From: Ctenosaura bakeri
Lineage: Eukaryota; Chordata; Lepidosauria; Squamata; Iguanidae
Assembly (NCBI GenBank): GCA_948474755.1
Contig: CAOLHI010000360.1
Span: 617,732-681,731 of the forward strand
Direction: 5' to 3'
DNA: 64,000 nucleotides
Part shown: in pieces, positions 36,375 through 47,035 of the stretch
Position numbering within the stretch: position 1 is the first letter of the stretch
Layout of the letters: every line of letters begins with the position of its first letter
Translations under genes and position numbers: made by a program
Notes under the pieces: model-generated
The model's database searches: none
What the model saw: the letters and a program-made list of their open reading frames with translations, nothing else
What the model was told of the DNA's origin: nothing

Positions 36375-37790
36375 AGATAAATATATAGTAAAATTAAATT
36401 TCAGGATGGAGTCTAAGATTTTGAATTTCCATGATTACCACTTAACTTCCTAGCTCACCTACAAAATTATCTGCCAAAATGTGTGCATCCAAATTCAAAA
36501 CTATCCTAACTGCTTCTGGTCTATTTCTTTGTTAATCAGTCATTTGATTTGCTTCAACTACACAAGTTTCTGACAAGCTGACCTGTTACAGTCTTAATAT
36601 TCACTTCCTCTTTTAAGGTTTGGCATGTCCCAACAACAACCAAGGAAGATTACAGATGCATGATAAATCAGCTAATTAACTTAGTCCAGCAAATGTTATA
36701 GCATATTATATACTAATTTTAAAAATATTTTTAAAAAATCAATTTCAATCCTCTTTCCTTCCTTTCCTTTCACGAGGGAAGGTAGGTAAGGAAGAGTAAT
36801 TTATATTTTTCAAGTCATACGTCCACAGACATTACATCCACACAGACATTAGGCACTGGGCAGAATGCTGAGTGGAGTCTTTCCTGGAGAGAACTACAAG
36901 GACAGAGTTGTGAGGAGCTTGGGTCTCTGCTCCCGACTCTTTGTGAGCCAGATTCCAGTCATCAGTGGGCCAAATGAGGTTCACAGGTCAAACAATCCTC
37001 TCCCCTAATATGGCAAATGCTGAAAATTTATTACATGTGGTGGTCTAAATCCAATTGCTTGTCCCAACCAGAATACATTTACTGATTCATGGCTGAATGA
37101 TATGTCAAGAAGTCTATACCAACTGGGCCGAGCAATTCACTTTAGGCCAATGGCTATAAAAATTGCAAGCTTTTTTTTCTGCATTTGATTTAGATGCAAA
37201 GAATTCCTTACACAGGCCACACTCAGGGCTGTAATAGCAATGTAGTAGCGTAGAGAATATTTCCAAAATTAGACTGAACTAAATGAAGATGGCTTTCAGA
37301 CGTTACTGCTAGTACTCTGGAAACCACAAGATGCCTGTTATTTTCAGTTGCTTCCATATGAGGGCTTCAGAATTCACAGTTCTCCATCTGCTAAAACAGA
37401 AATAATTCAACTTAAGTAGTTCTTTCAGCTGTGAAGACAACAATGGTAAACTGCTGTGAAAACATACATGCAGAATAGTGTAGTAAATTGCAAGATTTCC
37501 AGATCAGTATTCAATAGCCATAAAAAAATATCTAATGGGTCAGCTTAACCTGTCCTCCTACCTGTCCTAATATTACAAGTCTTGAACTTCAGTGGCACCC
37601 TGTTACTATTGCCAATATGTAGAGGAGACAAAAACATGGTTAAATAGGCTCCAGAATTGTACACTGCTACAGGCCCCTACAAACAATGACCAAAAGTCAA
37701 TATTGTCTCCATTTAACATCCATTCATTACATTAGCATGTCTTGAGTTATCTCCTTTTGGCCCTCCTGAACCTTATGTGAAGTTCAGGTC
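36375..37790. other. Unassigned non-coding stretch
   Basis: No gene or repeat recognised. Confidence 0.45.
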
Positions 37791-37793
37791 CTG

Positions 37794-37993
37794 TTTGCTC
37801 AGTTTCCTCACTTGAAGTTTGATGATACAGTAATGCAATCATTAAGCTTACTTTTCCCATCTATTGTGAACGGGTTTTTATGTTACGGCACTAATGTGTT
37901 GGTAACATAAAAACCCTTCTACAGTAGATGGGAAAATAAGTCTAATGATTGTATTACTGTATGATCAAGGTTCAAGTGAGGAAACTGATCAAA
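37794..37993. repeat. Long near-perfect palindrome (hairpin)
   Basis: Two arms of about 90 bp are inverted complements at roughly 88-90 percent identity, estimated by eye, around a 15-base loop (37887-37901). The left arm begins tcagtttcctcacttgaa, the right arm ends ttcaagtgaggaaactga. No other copy is in the window and it has no coding frame. It is most likely a palindromic MITE. A transcript across it would form a strong hairpin. Confidence 0.8.
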
Positions 37994-38027
37994 AAGGTCT
38001 TAACTAGAACTTTTCTCTGATATGTAG

Positions 38028-38187
38028 AGAGCCAGTGTGGTGTAGTGGTTCGAGTGTTTGATTCCCTGTTTGACCAGGGAAACCCCCTGGGTGATCTTGG
38101 GTGTGTCACACATTCCCAGCCCCCAGAAAATCCTTGATAGGGTCACTATAAGTCAGAAACAACTTGAAAGCACACAACAACAACTAA
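38028..38187 (+). repeat. tRNA-derived SINE
   Basis: Head gccagtgtggtgtagtggtt with A box, B-box-like tgtttgattccctg, body, and tail cttgaaagcacacaacaaca. An internal deletion relative to 44629 lies between A and B boxes. Confidence 0.9.
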
Positions 38188-38244
38188 TCTGCTAATTTTT
38201 AAAAAAAATTGATTTGGGTTATCGCAGACCACTATATGTTTATA

Positions 38245-38717
38245 CAGTCACCCCTCCACATTTGCAGGTTTGATTTTCACAGATTTGATTATTTGCAAAT
38301 TTCTTCAACCTCTGCCCCCCGATCTCAGGTGCTTCTTTTCCAGGGCAATCTTCCCTCTTGGTGGCTCTCATCAGGCTATGCAGCCCTTTAAAAGCTCACC
38401 TCTGATCCTCTACCTTCTCCACCAGCTCATGCTTGGTCAACAAAGCCCAATTTCTCAGAACCACAAATCCTCTCCTGATACCCCATGCACACACCCAAAG
38501 AAGGGCATAGGCAAGAGAGAAGAGTTACAGGGCCACCATGACAACTTGCCCCCCTTCCTCTCCTTTTTCTGACCTGGCTTGGACACTGGGTGTAGATTCT
38601 CCCCACCATGCATTGGCCCCCTTCCCACAGACACACACACACATTTTGATATTTGCAATTTTTCCACTTTTGTGAGGTCCTGAGCCCCTAACCCTAGCTA
38701 ATGTGGAGGGCCAACTG
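38245..38717. mobile_element. Tigger/pogo-like MITE copy 3, best preserved
   Basis: The 473-bp element has inverted ends cagtcacccctccacatt and aatgtggagggccaactg, flanked by TA on both sides (38243-38244, 38718-38719). The TA target and CAGT-CCCTCC ends fit the Tigger/pogo branch of Tc1-mariner. No transposase. Confidence 0.8.
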
Positions 38718-38719
38718 TA

Positions 38720-39365
38720 CTCACCCAATACTTAATGTCACTATACAGCTGTGCTCCTGAATACTAACACATCAAATAAATACCTACAATTACTCAACGA
38801 ATCTATGCTTTCCTTATCTTTAACTCTTATATCACTTGTAATCTTAACTATTAAGATTTTGGCTATTACTGCTAGTATTTTTACCATCTTCTTATATTCT
38901 GGATAATGCATTCTCACATCTGCAGTCATATATATTAACTTCCTTGGCTGCATAGGCATGTCTTCCTATAGTTTACAATGAAAATAAAGCATGGTCTATA
39001 TCTGTGCTAAAATGGAAGATTGTTTCACTTGTATGTTCATAAATACAAGAAACACATTAATTTAATATTATATACCTGTAATTACTTGGAGAAAAAGAAA
39101 ATATGTTGCCTATCATGAAAGAAAATAAGATGCAAATATTTCATTTCGATTGGTTGTGATGTTGACAGAACTATACAATGACCAGCTTTCCTATGATATG
39201 ATTGGACTATGTGGTTTTGTAGGAGTATAGTGACAGTACTGTAAGTTAAAGTCAAAGACATTGAGCAGTTGGGGAAGTTAAAAAGTGGGAGTTTGATTGG
39301 CAAGGAGAAAAGTCTCCATTTCTCCTAGCTTTATCAGTTACTAGGCCTTGTGAAAATGATACTGT
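38720..39365. other. Unassigned non-coding stretch
   Basis: Nothing recognised. Confidence 0.45.
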
Positions 39366-39369
39366 TTTT

Positions 39370-39575
39370 GATACTGTTATCTTGTCAAGAAAACCCTATG
39401 AGCCAATCATAAGGCTTTCTTGGCAAGATTTATTCAGAGGAGGTTTGCCATTACCTTTCCCATAGGCTGAGAGAGTGTGACTTATCCAAGTGGATCTCCA
39501 TAGCTGAGTTCATTCAACTCCTGATCTCCTGGAATCCCCATTCAATACTGAACTGCAACACCACACAGGATCTCT
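39370..39575 (-). repeat. tRNA-SINE, long subtype
   Basis: Minus-strand blocks gcaagatttattcagaggag, gccattacctttcccatagg and aactgcaacaccacacagga. The tail end is disrupted, and the adjacent ttgtcaagaaaaccctatga appears to be an inverted duplicate of the body. Confidence 0.65.
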
Positions 39576-39579
39576 AATC

Positions 39580-40160
39580 AAACATTAGTGTTTCTTGCAT
39601 GTTAGTATTTTATATTACACTTAACTAGGACATCAGCCACATAAAAGTTATTCCTGCAACTGCCACCAAGTTGGACCGTCTCATTAAGCTGTTCACAAAG
39701 AGGGTTGGTGGGGGGAAAATTTTTTAAAGTATCCTAATAAAGTCCAGACTGATACCAGAACACACACTACTGCTGACAATCTCCACTGTATCTGACACAA
39801 TGAAATGCCAACATTTCCACTCCTGACCAGGATGTTTAATTACAGCGTGAAGGTATCAGGGGAAAGGAAGAATCAATGTTTCTGGGGAAATGCCTACTGC
39901 TAAGAGCTAGATGACCCTCCTTCAACATTTTTGAAGTCATCCAGACATGCCTGGGAGAAATAGGTCAGTTGCCTTATACAAATAGCACTAGGACCCCCTT
40001 TCCATTTCTTTACTTCTATTTAATTTATTGGAAATTAAAATTTATGAAATGTATATTCTATCTTTCTGTCATCAAATGACACTCAAACCTTCTAAGTGCT
40101 GCTGAAATCTAACAAACACAAACACAAAGATGACATATTTAAGTACACTATATCAATTTT
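39580..40160. other. Unassigned non-coding stretch
   Basis: Nothing recognised. Confidence 0.45.
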
Positions 40161-40164
40161 AAAA

Positions 40165-40480
40165 AAAACCATCACTGCCCAGACTCAAGCAGCTAAGATG
40201 CCAAAGGTGTCTAAAAAGGGAGTTCCAGAGCTTGGGAGTGATTGTCCAAAAAAACCAAAAAAAATCCTCTCTTGCTTCCCTACCAAGCATGCCTCCCGAG
40301 AGAAAAGACTCCCCTGAGAATGTTAAGACCTGAGTAGACTTGCTGGGCAAACAAACTTTCAAGCAGCCTGTTTCTAAGTTGTATATGTATATTATGTCAT
40401 ATAGCACCATGCCCCAAGTTTTATAGCACGTTGAACTTTGCCCGGTAGCCAATAAAGCTGTCGCAGCAAGGGAGTAACAT
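40165..40480 (+). repeat. LINE-like dispersed repeat (L2/CR1 type?)
   Basis: The blocks ggagttccagagcttgggag, cctctcttgcttccctacca and cggtagccaataaagctgtc resemble, from memory, a common repeat in squamate genomes that I think is LINE-related. The family assignment is tentative. No coding frame is intact. Confidence 0.45.
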
Positions 40481-40489
40481 GCTTACTTT

Positions 40490-42585
40490 CATACACGAGT
40501 CTGATTTCATGGGTCTTTCTCCCATTAAGATTTTATAAGCACCCTGGTTATCTTATTCTTGGCATGTTCTTTATCAAACAAAAGAGGCCATAGTGCAGGC
40601 TTCCCCAACATTCTTCTCCTACTATGGCCAATCACTAATATAAAACATTAACAATCTTGATAGCAAGAAACCTAGAAGCCAATCCAATTGTCTCGTCACT
40701 GGACAAACATATGTCAGTTAAAAATGAGCCTGTCATGCTATACAAATATAAACGTTAAGATGCAGTAAGGTAAGCAGCTGAGAAGATGAGATCTTTCTTA
40801 ATTTTACTGAATCTTTAAAAACACCATTAAAAAGAAAAGACAAAGAAAGGGGGAAGAGTACATAGTATATAGGCACAAGCTTGGCATGCACATTCATAAA
40901 AGTTGACCATATTTCCAAAAACACAGTCACTTGAAGTTGATGTCTATAAAATACAGGCTCAGGAATAGCTAAAGGAGTAAGATCTTCTGACTACTCCAGG
41001 ATAGTTGGTGAGTGTTTATCATTTCCACACTGAAATATTTTAGCAACAGGAAAAGCATGCAGGATCGAACCACACTGAGATCTTTACACACATGCTACTC
41101 TGAATGATGAACTCAGGAATATCACCTCTGGCAGTGCCAATTCTGGGCAAAGTGGCCACTGTCACGGTGTTTGACTTACACTTGCTCTCTCAGAAAGCTC
41201 GTAAGAGCTGCTGCTAAGGATAGGTACCTACTGAACATTTTCTCCTCCTCCAAAAACCTATGTCTAGATTCCAAAATAGGCAAATAGGGTCTTGAATATC
41301 TGGGGTTTTTCTTCATTATTATGGTACAGCAGCTCTCAAACACACAAGATACTAAAGCTACAATTCCAACCAGTGCTACTTGTATACATCATTGCGCTGG
41401 TTTCCATTTGACACAATCAAACCTGTGCTCCTAAGCTTTGCTAAAAAGTATGACAATTGCACATCAAATCAAACTTTTATTTTTATATCCAATATAAAGG
41501 AAATAAGCAATATATTTCCCACCAAAGGGCACACATTGCAAGATACCTTTTCATCCAATTCAACAGCACAAGAACCACCATGAAATTTAAATCTAAGAGA
41601 CCAAAATACTTTCAAGTTTATACCTAAATTCAGTTACTAGACCTGACCAGCACAGCTGTGTTGCATCCATGACACTTATGTAAGTGTTGACTTACTAACT
41701 TTGAACTCATTCAGCAGATTTTCATAAAAAGGGGGAAGTTATTAGAGAAAATTAAATAAAGTATGCTCATATATGAGATGTACAGTGTATGTAAAAAAAA
41801 AGTGATCTGTTGGGATGGAGGCAGAACACAGAATGTTGGGGATAACTGGGGATAGGCTGAATGTTTGAAGGGATTTTTACTCGGCTAATATGCATAACAA
41901 TTAGAGTTTCTTTTCATCCATTGTGTGAGGCACAGAGACCACGAAGAAGAACAATTAGAGTGAGAAAAACTAAGCAGTTAGAAATAGGAATTAGACTTAG
42001 AGAAAAGACAGTGAAGTATGGGGTGAAAGCTGAGACAGTGAAGGGAACATGTTTGTGTTCTGGGTACTTACAACACTTAATTAGGTTCAGCTAGGAATAC
42101 GATGAGTTAAACAAATAACAGCAACAACTAAGCCTTGATATTCTGTAACAATAAGCTTCTATACACCAAGTAATTTTTAACTATATACTCAATTTCTGTT
42201 AAAAAAATTATTCACATATTATACACATGAGCCTTTCAAGATACTGCAATAGAGCTGTTCAAGAGTGGTGGTAACTTGGGCAACAGAAAGGTAGGATAAG
42301 TTAAGGACCCATGTTTGGTGTCACAGTGGTAAGACAAGTTCACATCCCACAGTTCTACTTGGGATTGTTATTTAAACTTCAGCAGTTTACAGAATTGTGT
42401 GCTTAAGCATCTGTTATCTCCACAATATACTAAAGGATGCTCTGAACCAATCAGCAATATATCTGATCTTTAGTTAATGATATGCAAAACCAAACAGACC
42501 TGAATCAAACATTTCTCTGCATGTTTGAAGAATAACCTCTTATCAAGTCTAGAAAATGTAATAAGGCCAGATCTGGTACAATTCC
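40490..42585. other. Unassigned non-coding stretch
   Basis: Nothing recognised in this AT-rich stretch. Confidence 0.45.
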
Positions 42586-42588
42586 AGT

Positions 42589-42589
<1 letters not shown>

Positions 42590-42629
<40 letters not shown>

Positions 42630-42676
42630 TAGATAGATAGATAGATAGATAAGATAGATAGGCAGGCAGGCAGGCA
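42590..42676. repeat. Compound microsatellite (ACAG)n(ATAG)n(GCAG)n
   Basis: Successive tetranucleotide blocks of acag, atag and ggca. ORFs on the minus strand (SVCLSVCLS type) are artefacts. Confidence 0.95.
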
Positions 42677-42679
42677 CAT

Positions 42680-43790
42680 ACATATAGTGCAAGAAGCTCG
42701 TTTATCTTTTGTTTAAACAACCACAATAAAAACCAATTAGAACTTTGAAAATAGCCAAGACTGTTAAATGCTTCAAAACATGACTTTTTCAACATTAATG
42801 CCAGCTAATGGACCTTTCATGGAAATATTTTTAAAGTCTGAAATGGCATTTTTTTAAAAGAGATGCCTATGTACTATGTTCAACTAAGCCATTCAGGCTT
42901 TTCAGTTCCTAAATGCTCTTAAAATAATGGAAGAACCATTTTGCTGTTTCTCCACTCTATTTTTTTTATGCAATTGCAGCCACTGCAGTGAATATTATTG
43001 TTCCAAAACTCTTTTATTGCTTACACTGTCATTTCTGGCTTAATCATAAGCTTGCTCAATTGGATCCTCGCCCTTTTCCTAAGGCTATTCATCCAGCATT
43101 TATGCCTGGAGGTTTTGTTGCTTCCATCTCATTCTATTTAAATTTCTGGCAATTATCGCAGCTGAGCTCAACTTTGGGATAAAAATCTTCATTGCGGAAA
43201 AACAGTAAAAGGATAGGGGGATGCAGCTCTCTAGCCCAGATCCAATTAGTCCACTGTACGGGTAGAATGTGTCTGTGCTTATGCAAGGGAAGAGAACTAC
43301 CAATTCATCCCACTTTCTGAACCAGTCCCAGGGGACCTGGGAAACTGCTAATTGTGCATCCATGCACACACATGCACCAGTGCACATGTTCTTTGGACCA
43401 AGTCTGTTGGTACAGTTTTGCTATTTTATTCAGATTAGTTCCTATTCAAATCCCACAGACCAGGAGTCCAAAGGTTCATGGCTTCCACGACTCTGACGCC
43501 ATCTCAGGAAAGGAATTGAAGATCATCCCTGACCTCACATCAGATAATTCTGAGTTTCAGGAACAAGACTCCCACTAAGGCATATTGCGCTATGTATTAA
43601 TGCAACAGCAAATGGAAGAACATTCTTTCGTCATCACCTTGTTCCAAATAATTCAAAAACAGCTTTAAGAGAATAGTGAGAAGAGAAAAATAAAGCATAC
43701 AGATGAATACTGTTAGGTAGAACTGAGCTAAGGTGAGAGCAAGTAAGTTGGAGATGCAGAAAAGCTTTCTGTACCTTTGGGAATTATCCT
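42680..43790. other. Unassigned; possible conserved non-coding segment
   Basis: The part 42990-43290 has mixed composition and no repeat signature, with overlapping ORFs on both strands but no splice-supported frame. Confidence 0.35.
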
Positions 43791-43794
43791 ACAT

Positions 43795-43945
43795 GCTGGT
43801 GTACAAGACTCACTTTTTTTCCTGAAAAATATTGTGTGAAAATGGGGTGCGTCTTATACACCAGTGTATCTTATACACTAGCAAATAGTATTTGCCAGCA
43901 TATAAATGAGGTGCATCTTATACTCTAGCAAATACAGTATGTACA
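43795..43945. repeat. DNA-transposon remnant with internal tandem
   Basis: Blocks ggtgtacaagactcac and ggggtgcgtcttatacacca recur in variant form at 43915 (aggtgcatcttatactctag), giving an imperfect tandem of about 60 bp. It resembles a common reptile MITE. Confidence 0.45.
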
Positions 43946-43949
43946 CTAT

Positions 43950-44400
43950 AGCAAACTATATTTAACTGCTTAGGAAACATGACAAGAAATACAAAGAAAT
44001 GGCGTGTTTCCCTCTCCTCAGTAGTTTCCGATAGGTAGGAATCCAGGCCCAGTCCTTAAGCAAGGCAGGACAGCTTTCTTCCTTTGATTCTCAGAAGATT
44101 TAAACACAATGCATGTACCAATTCAACTCAAGCAATGTATCACTGGCCCCAGCCTTAAAGCTTATGGCAGTGCTTTTTCAGTTTAGAATTTAAAAAGAGG
44201 ACAAGTCACTTGATAGAATTTTTACTCATTTAAAGGCAGAGTAGGCCATCATTCTATACAGGCACAAAACATTCAAGAAAAATAGATGTGACACAGTTTT
44301 TAAAAATGTTTAGTTTTTTAATGTATTCGAGAAATTATCCTTCCTAAAATGCTAACAGCACTAGTCAAGTCCACTGATTGCCATTCCACATTTACCTTAC
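43950..44400. other. Unassigned non-coding stretch
   Basis: Nothing recognised. Confidence 0.45.
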
Positions 44401-44489
44401 CGAGATAAAATGTTGGGATTTCCATTTTTAAAAACCCAGTCACTTTGTTATTTTGAGCCTGTTCTATTTGTGTTTTGGGGGCTCTAATT
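44401..44489 (-). CDS. Candidate internal coding exon, unknown protein
   Basis: On the minus strand an acceptor with a pyrimidine-rich tract (ctctgtctgttggattatgtcag) and a donor (ctcggtaagg) bound 89 nt. One frame is open across it (IRAPKTQIEQAQNN then KVTGFLKMEIPTFYL) and remains open beyond both sites for 76 codons in total. No family is recognised. The open frame extending through the flanks may equally mean chance. Confidence 0.25.
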
Positions 44490-44628
44490 CTGACATAATC
44501 CAACAGACAGAGTTTTGTGCCACAGGATGGACTGCTTCTAGAAGACATACCTTCCTTGCTGAAACTCTACCCTTGTATTAGATGTTCTCTGCACAGAAAC
44601 GCTGTACTCTCTATAATTTACTTCACAT

Positions 44629-44820
44629 GAGCTAGCATGGTGTAGTGGTTTAAGCACTGGACTACAACTCTGGAGACCAGGTTCAATTCCCCCTTCAGCC
44701 ATGGAAACCCACTGAGTGACCCTGGGTGCATCACACACACAGCCCCAGAACACCCCATGATAGGTCCACCTAAGGTCACAATAAGTTGGAAACAACTTGA
44801 AGGCACACAGCAACAACAAT
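44629..44820 (+). repeat. tRNA-derived SINE, full length
   Basis: Best full copy: head gagctagcatggtgtagtgg with A box, B box ggttcaattccc, body, and tail aacaacttgaaggcacacag with a (caa) end. Confidence 0.92.
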
Positions 44821-44824
44821 TTCT

Positions 44825-46495
44825 CACTAATTAGATCTGGTCCAGATTAAGTCTCACTTCTAAGACTTGATACTTCACGCAAATGGCTAGGATATGACAC
44901 TTATTTAGGACGTGACACTTACTGATCACTAAACAAGATTTAAAATGTGGGGTTTTGTTTTTCAAAAACTCAGATGGCATACCTCTTTGGCTAATTAGTA
45001 TACAGCGCCAAACTATTATCTGATTAAAGCAGTACTTCATATTTTTACTCCACAGCTTTCAAATATTAAATATAACTACCCTTTTAAAAGCATCTTGGCT
45101 GTCATCATTTCAGTGTGCCTATCTTCATAACTGCTCAGGCAAGACGTTTCTCTTAACTATAATGAATAGATTTTGAGACGGAACACATGTGACTGATGGG
45201 CTTGGGCATGTGGTATCACACTGAGTTCAAATAATTATAATTCAAGAGAAAACTTGGCCATTATTCGACATGGTGTGTTACATTATAGTGCTCTCTATGT
45301 CTCATATGCTTAATCTTTATTCACTTTGATGTATGATCATTCCATGTACCTCCTGATTGCTTTTCAAAAGCAATCTAAATTAATGTGAATTGGTAAAGGG
45401 TAATTATCACTATGAATAATTAGTGCATGCTAATAAATGCAAATAGGCCAATGGGCTAAGTCTTTCCTGCGCAAATAGATCTTGCTCATGATACATATTC
45501 TGCTAAGAGGGTTTCCACACAATGAAGAAAGATAGAAGGCAAACCACATCCATGGTTACAGGCAGCATTTGTAGGTCAAGAGGCAAACTAAGCAAGCAAG
45601 AGTGAGAAACGATTCAGGACTTTGGATTGTACAACAGTGAGAAAGAAGACTAATACTGGTAAAATGAAGCGTTTAATAAGAAAACTATGAAGCATACTGA
45701 ATGAGATTTGGTATATGCAAATCTCACTGCTTTCCAAGAATAAGTGTATTTGAATTAAGGGACATCTTCCACAAGAGCATCACACAGGACAGAATTATCC
45801 ATCAAACTGAGTGGAACACATTGCTTACTTTAAGTGTCTCCTTTCAAAGAAAGAATGGTCTAAATTCTGCACACACACATCTTTAACGATGCTTTAAACC
45901 ATCAGTTGGAGTTATGGGGTCTCTTATCTTTGAGGAAGCAAACATCACAGACAAAGAGCGACAACCTTCCTGTCTGAGGGAAGAATGTCTCTTACAGTTC
46001 TTTCGATCCAACCTAATGCTGGGATAAAACCAGAGCTTGACACAATAATACAAAAAAAGCATTCAGTTATTCACTGATGACTTCAAACATTTAACTTCAC
46101 TATTTTTGGCAAGAAAAAAAAAGTATTAGCTCTGGTAATTACTGTGTTAATTGGTTTTTTGTGCAGTAATTTATAGAACCCACATAAATCTTTTTTCTTT
46201 ATTCATAAAGATAAACTTTCCATTGGATGAGTATATGACTTTGTAATATAAGGTCTTCTACATAGGGCTCTATATATCTGACAATCATATGCACCTTATG
46301 AAAGATGATATCACCCATTGCACATGCGCAGCTGCCACCTGAGGACCACATACCACACATTCAAAGTGAGGGGTAGCCATGAAGTTCATCATAGAAAAAA
46401 CAATAGGTCTTATCTTCCACTACCTTAATAAACTAGCACATTTATAGAATAAAGATTCATGGACTAATCATGCAAGTTATTGAATTTCAAAGAGC
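44825..46495. other. Unassigned; enhancer-like conserved element candidate
   Basis: 45080-45500 has no repeat signature and is dense in homeodomain-type and POU-type sites: aattagtgcatgctaat, a perfect octamer atgcaaat (45437-45444) and a ccaat box (45448-45452). Conservation cannot be seen from one sequence. Confidence 0.3.
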
Positions 46496-46499
46496 TACC

Positions 46500-46735
46500 C
46501 ATGTTATCAGATGAAAGGACCTCCTTCCATCCCAACTGCCACTGCCTTGGCCTCAGAGGGAGAGAAGAAACAGAAGCATCTGCTGGACTTAATCTCTACC
46601 CACACTACTGTCCTCTTTCCTTACATGTCATATCTTCATTAGATTGTAAGCCTGAGGGCAGGGAGCTGTTTTGTTGTTCTTTTTACTTGTAAAGTGCCAT
46701 GTACATTGATGGCACTATATAAATAAATGATAGTA
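46500..46735 (+). repeat. L2-type LINE 3' end
   Basis: Ends with tagattgtaagcctgagggc, then ttgatggcactatataaata and an aataaatg tail, characteristic of the L2 3' UTR. No reverse transcriptase frame is left. Confidence 0.75.
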
Positions 46736-46739
46736 TGTT

Positions 46740-47021
46740 TCAGCATAAGAGTAAAGGAGAAAGAATCTAGCAGCATCTTTAAGGCTGGCTGGCTTATTTT
46801 TCATACACTTCCAAGGATTTCAGTCAGGTGTACTAGCTGAGTACAGTATTAAAATCACAGGTATATTAGCAGTTAAACCGCTGCGGGAGTGAGATCAGAG
46901 GGTAATAAAAGAAAAAAATGTGATTGCTGCAAAACCCTGAAGGTGGGAGAAAACCAACACAGACTTCCAGAAAGAAGAACAACACTCAGTGAGGAGAGAG
47001 CAGTATTCCTCAATTCACTCC
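46740..47021. other. Unassigned flank of the L1 insertion
   Basis: Nothing recognised. Confidence 0.4.
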
Positions 47022-47035
47022 CACTTCAGTCATTT
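47022..47035. repeat. L1 target-site duplication, low side
   Basis: cacttcagtcattt, identical to 51007-51020. Confidence 0.9.

Noticed and set aside
42505..42795. Minus-strand ORFs with repeated CLSV
   Set aside because: Translation of the tetranucleotide microsatellite.
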